Assembly (NCBI GenBank): GCA_041655735.1
Contig: JBBAEV010000015.1
Location: forward strand, 1-21,128
Source of the DNA: JBBAEV01 sp041655735
GTDB lineage: Bacteria > Bacillota_I > Bacilli_A > RF39 > UBA660
DNA: 21,128 nucleotides
Direction of reading: 5' to 3'
Positions 20,297 through 21,128 of this stretch are shown piece after piece. A program made the position numbers and the translations under genes. The notes beneath the pieces were generated by a model. The model did not search any database, was not told where the DNA came from, and saw only the letters and a list, made by a program, of their open reading frames with translations. The number at the start of each line of letters is the position of its first letter. Position 1 is the first letter of the stretch.

Positions 20297-20842
20297 ATGA
20301 ATCAAGATATTTTTATTGAGGCAAAAGAAAAAATGGAAAAAGCTTTAGATTCTTTAACTAGAAATTTTACTACAATTAGAACAGGGAGAGCTAATCCTTC
20401 TATGTTGGATCATGTTATGGTTGATTATTATGGAGTTAGTACGTCACTGAAACAATTAGCAGTAATAAGTGTACCTGAAGGTAGACAATTATTAATAAAA
20501 CCATTTGATCGTTCAGCTTTAGGGGCAATGGAAAAAGGGATTATGATGGCTAATTTAGGAATTAATCCTAATAATGATGGAGAAACAATTAGGCTTATTA
20601 TACCTGCTTTAACTGAAGAAAGAAGGAAAGATTTAACAAAGCAAGCTAAAACTTTATCAGAAGAGGCTAAAATAGCATTAAGAAATATTAGACATGATAT
20701 TAATAATAAAATAAAAGGATTAGCCTATTCCGAAGACGAAGAAAAAAGTAATATGAAAAAGGTACAAGATATGGTTGATAATTATAATAAACAAATAGAT
20801 GAAGTATTAAAAGAAAAAGAAAAAGATATTATGGAAATATAA
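20297..20842 (+). CDS. frr: Ribosome recycling factor
   Basis: A 181-residue RRF that, with EF-G, splits post-termination ribosomes. Signature stretches: EAKEKMEKALDSLTRNFTTIRTGRANPSMLD, the hinge around VDYYGVSTSLKQLAVISVPE, and the C-terminal arm LTEERRKDLTKQAKTLSEEA with RNIRHDINNKIK. Family length is about 185. AAAGGAGAG lies upstream of the ATG. A hairpin follows the stop, so the gene is probably monocistronic here. In Bacillus subtilis it follows pyrH and precedes uppS and cdsA; here neither neighbour is seen, and a pilin-like gene comes next. Confidence 0.98.
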   Translation: MNQDIFIEAKEKMEKALDSLTRNFTTIRTGRANPSMLDHVMVDYYGVSTSLKQLAVISVPEGRQLLIKPFDRSALGAMEKGIMMANLGINPNNDGETIRLIIPALTEERRKDLTKQAKTLSEEAKIALRNIRHDINNKIKGLAYSEDEEKSNMKKVQDMVDNYNKQIDEVLKEKEKDIMEI

Positions 20843-20843
20843 A

Positions 20844-20877
20844 AATCTATTTAAAAGATTTTCTTGTTAATTTTTAA
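20844..20877 (+). terminator. Probable terminator of frr
   Basis: Stem AAAATCT (20844-20850) / AGATTTT (20858-20864), 7-base loop, followed by the T-rich CTTGTTAATTTTT. Confidence 0.6.
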
Positions 20878-20907
20878 TGAAAAAGGGGATTTATTAAAAA
20901 AATAATA

Positions 20908-20916
20908 TGTTATAAT
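20908..20916 (+). promoter_or_regulatory. Extended -10 promoter of the pilin-like gene
   Basis: TGT TATAAT, about 60 bases before the start at 20976, with a weak -35. The leader contains TACATGTA (20931-20938), a perfect 8-bp palindrome that could be chance. Confidence 0.5.
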
Positions 20917-20975
20917 TTAAGTATAATAAATACATGTACAATAATACTCAATGCAATAAGTATTGGAGGATTAAT

Positions 20976-21128
20976 ATGAAGTTAATTAGAAAAAATAATA
21001 AAGCGTTTACTTTAATAGAATTAGTAGCTGTAATAATAATATTGGGAATAACGTTATCAGTGGCAGTACCAATGGTGACAAGGGCAGTAAGAAAATCTAA
21101 ATTAGAATTAATGGCAAGTCAGGAAAAC
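20976..21128 (+). CDS. Type IV pilin-like/pseudopilin protein (partial, 5' end)
   Basis: The first 51 codons of a class III-signal protein, cut by the window end. MKLIRKNNKA is a short basic leader, followed by FTLIELVAVIIILGITLSVA, the hydrophobic helix of type IV pilins and competence pseudopilins. Cleavage by a prepilin peptidase is expected before Phe11, with the characteristic Glu at mature position 5. The residue before the cleavage is Ala rather than the usual Gly, a tolerated but less common variant. GGAGGA lies upstream. It may be a ComGC/GG-like competence component or an adhesive pilin; the missing C-terminus and downstream genes would decide. Confidence 0.85.
   Translation, partial: MKLIRKNNKAFTLIELVAVIIILGITLSVAVPMVTRAVRKSKLELMASQEN

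Overview
The window is a stretch of very AT-rich chromosome from a low-GC Bacillota (Firmicutes) bacterium, most likely an uncultured lineage of Bacilli, Erysipelotrichia or a mollicute-related group. Support: strong A/T bias in codons and spacers, strong Shine-Dalgarno sites (AGGAGG, AGGTG), extended -10 promoters of the TGnTATAAT type, and Firmicutes-type gene order. Several genes end in TGA (the rimM stop overlaps the trmD start in GTGA), so the standard bacterial code applies. The exact taxon cannot be read from the sequence alone.

Region 1 (about 1-6250) is an accessory block: the 3' end of an unidentified gene, a PHP-family phosphoesterase, an APH(3')-like aminoglycoside phosphotransferase, a Nudix hydrolase, a two-gene M16 peptidase pair and an ITPA/HAM1-like NTP pyrophosphatase. 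Four related copies of an intergenic repeat (about 1943, 2661, 5469 and 6188) separate the units after the APH gene. Each has a terminator hairpin, three are followed by an extended -10 promoter, and two carry twin TGACTCC motifs in 11-bp phase. The spacers also hold a minus-strand promoter that runs directly into a terminator (2826-2898) and an 8-codon mini-ORF overlapping a palindrome (2052-2090).

Region 2 (about 6320-13300) is a translation and ribosome-assembly block: SpoU-family rRNA methyltransferase, rimM, trmD, an unknown coiled-coil protein, rplS with a structured leader, lepB (signal peptidase I), rbgA, then a PadR regulator overlapping a HAAS/DUF1700 membrane protein, and rnhB.

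Region 3 (about 13260-21128) continues a Firmicutes core order: topA (split by a single-base frameshift), a secreted Asn/Thr-rich protein, an unknown hydrophilic protein, xerC-type recombinase, rpsB with a hairpin leader, tsf, a thioredoxin-like lipoprotein, frr, and the start of a type IV pilin-like gene that runs off the end. As I recall the Bacillus subtilis order, dprA, trmFO and pyrH would be expected in this neighbourhood; they are absent, and the lipoprotein sits where pyrH normally separates tsf from frr. S2 carries a repetitive charged linker and a Rho-N/SAP-like domain at its C-terminus.

The observations most worth following are the terminator-promoter repeat family, the S2 fusion, the topA frameshift, the lipoprotein in the pyrH slot, and the short minus-strand transcription unit.
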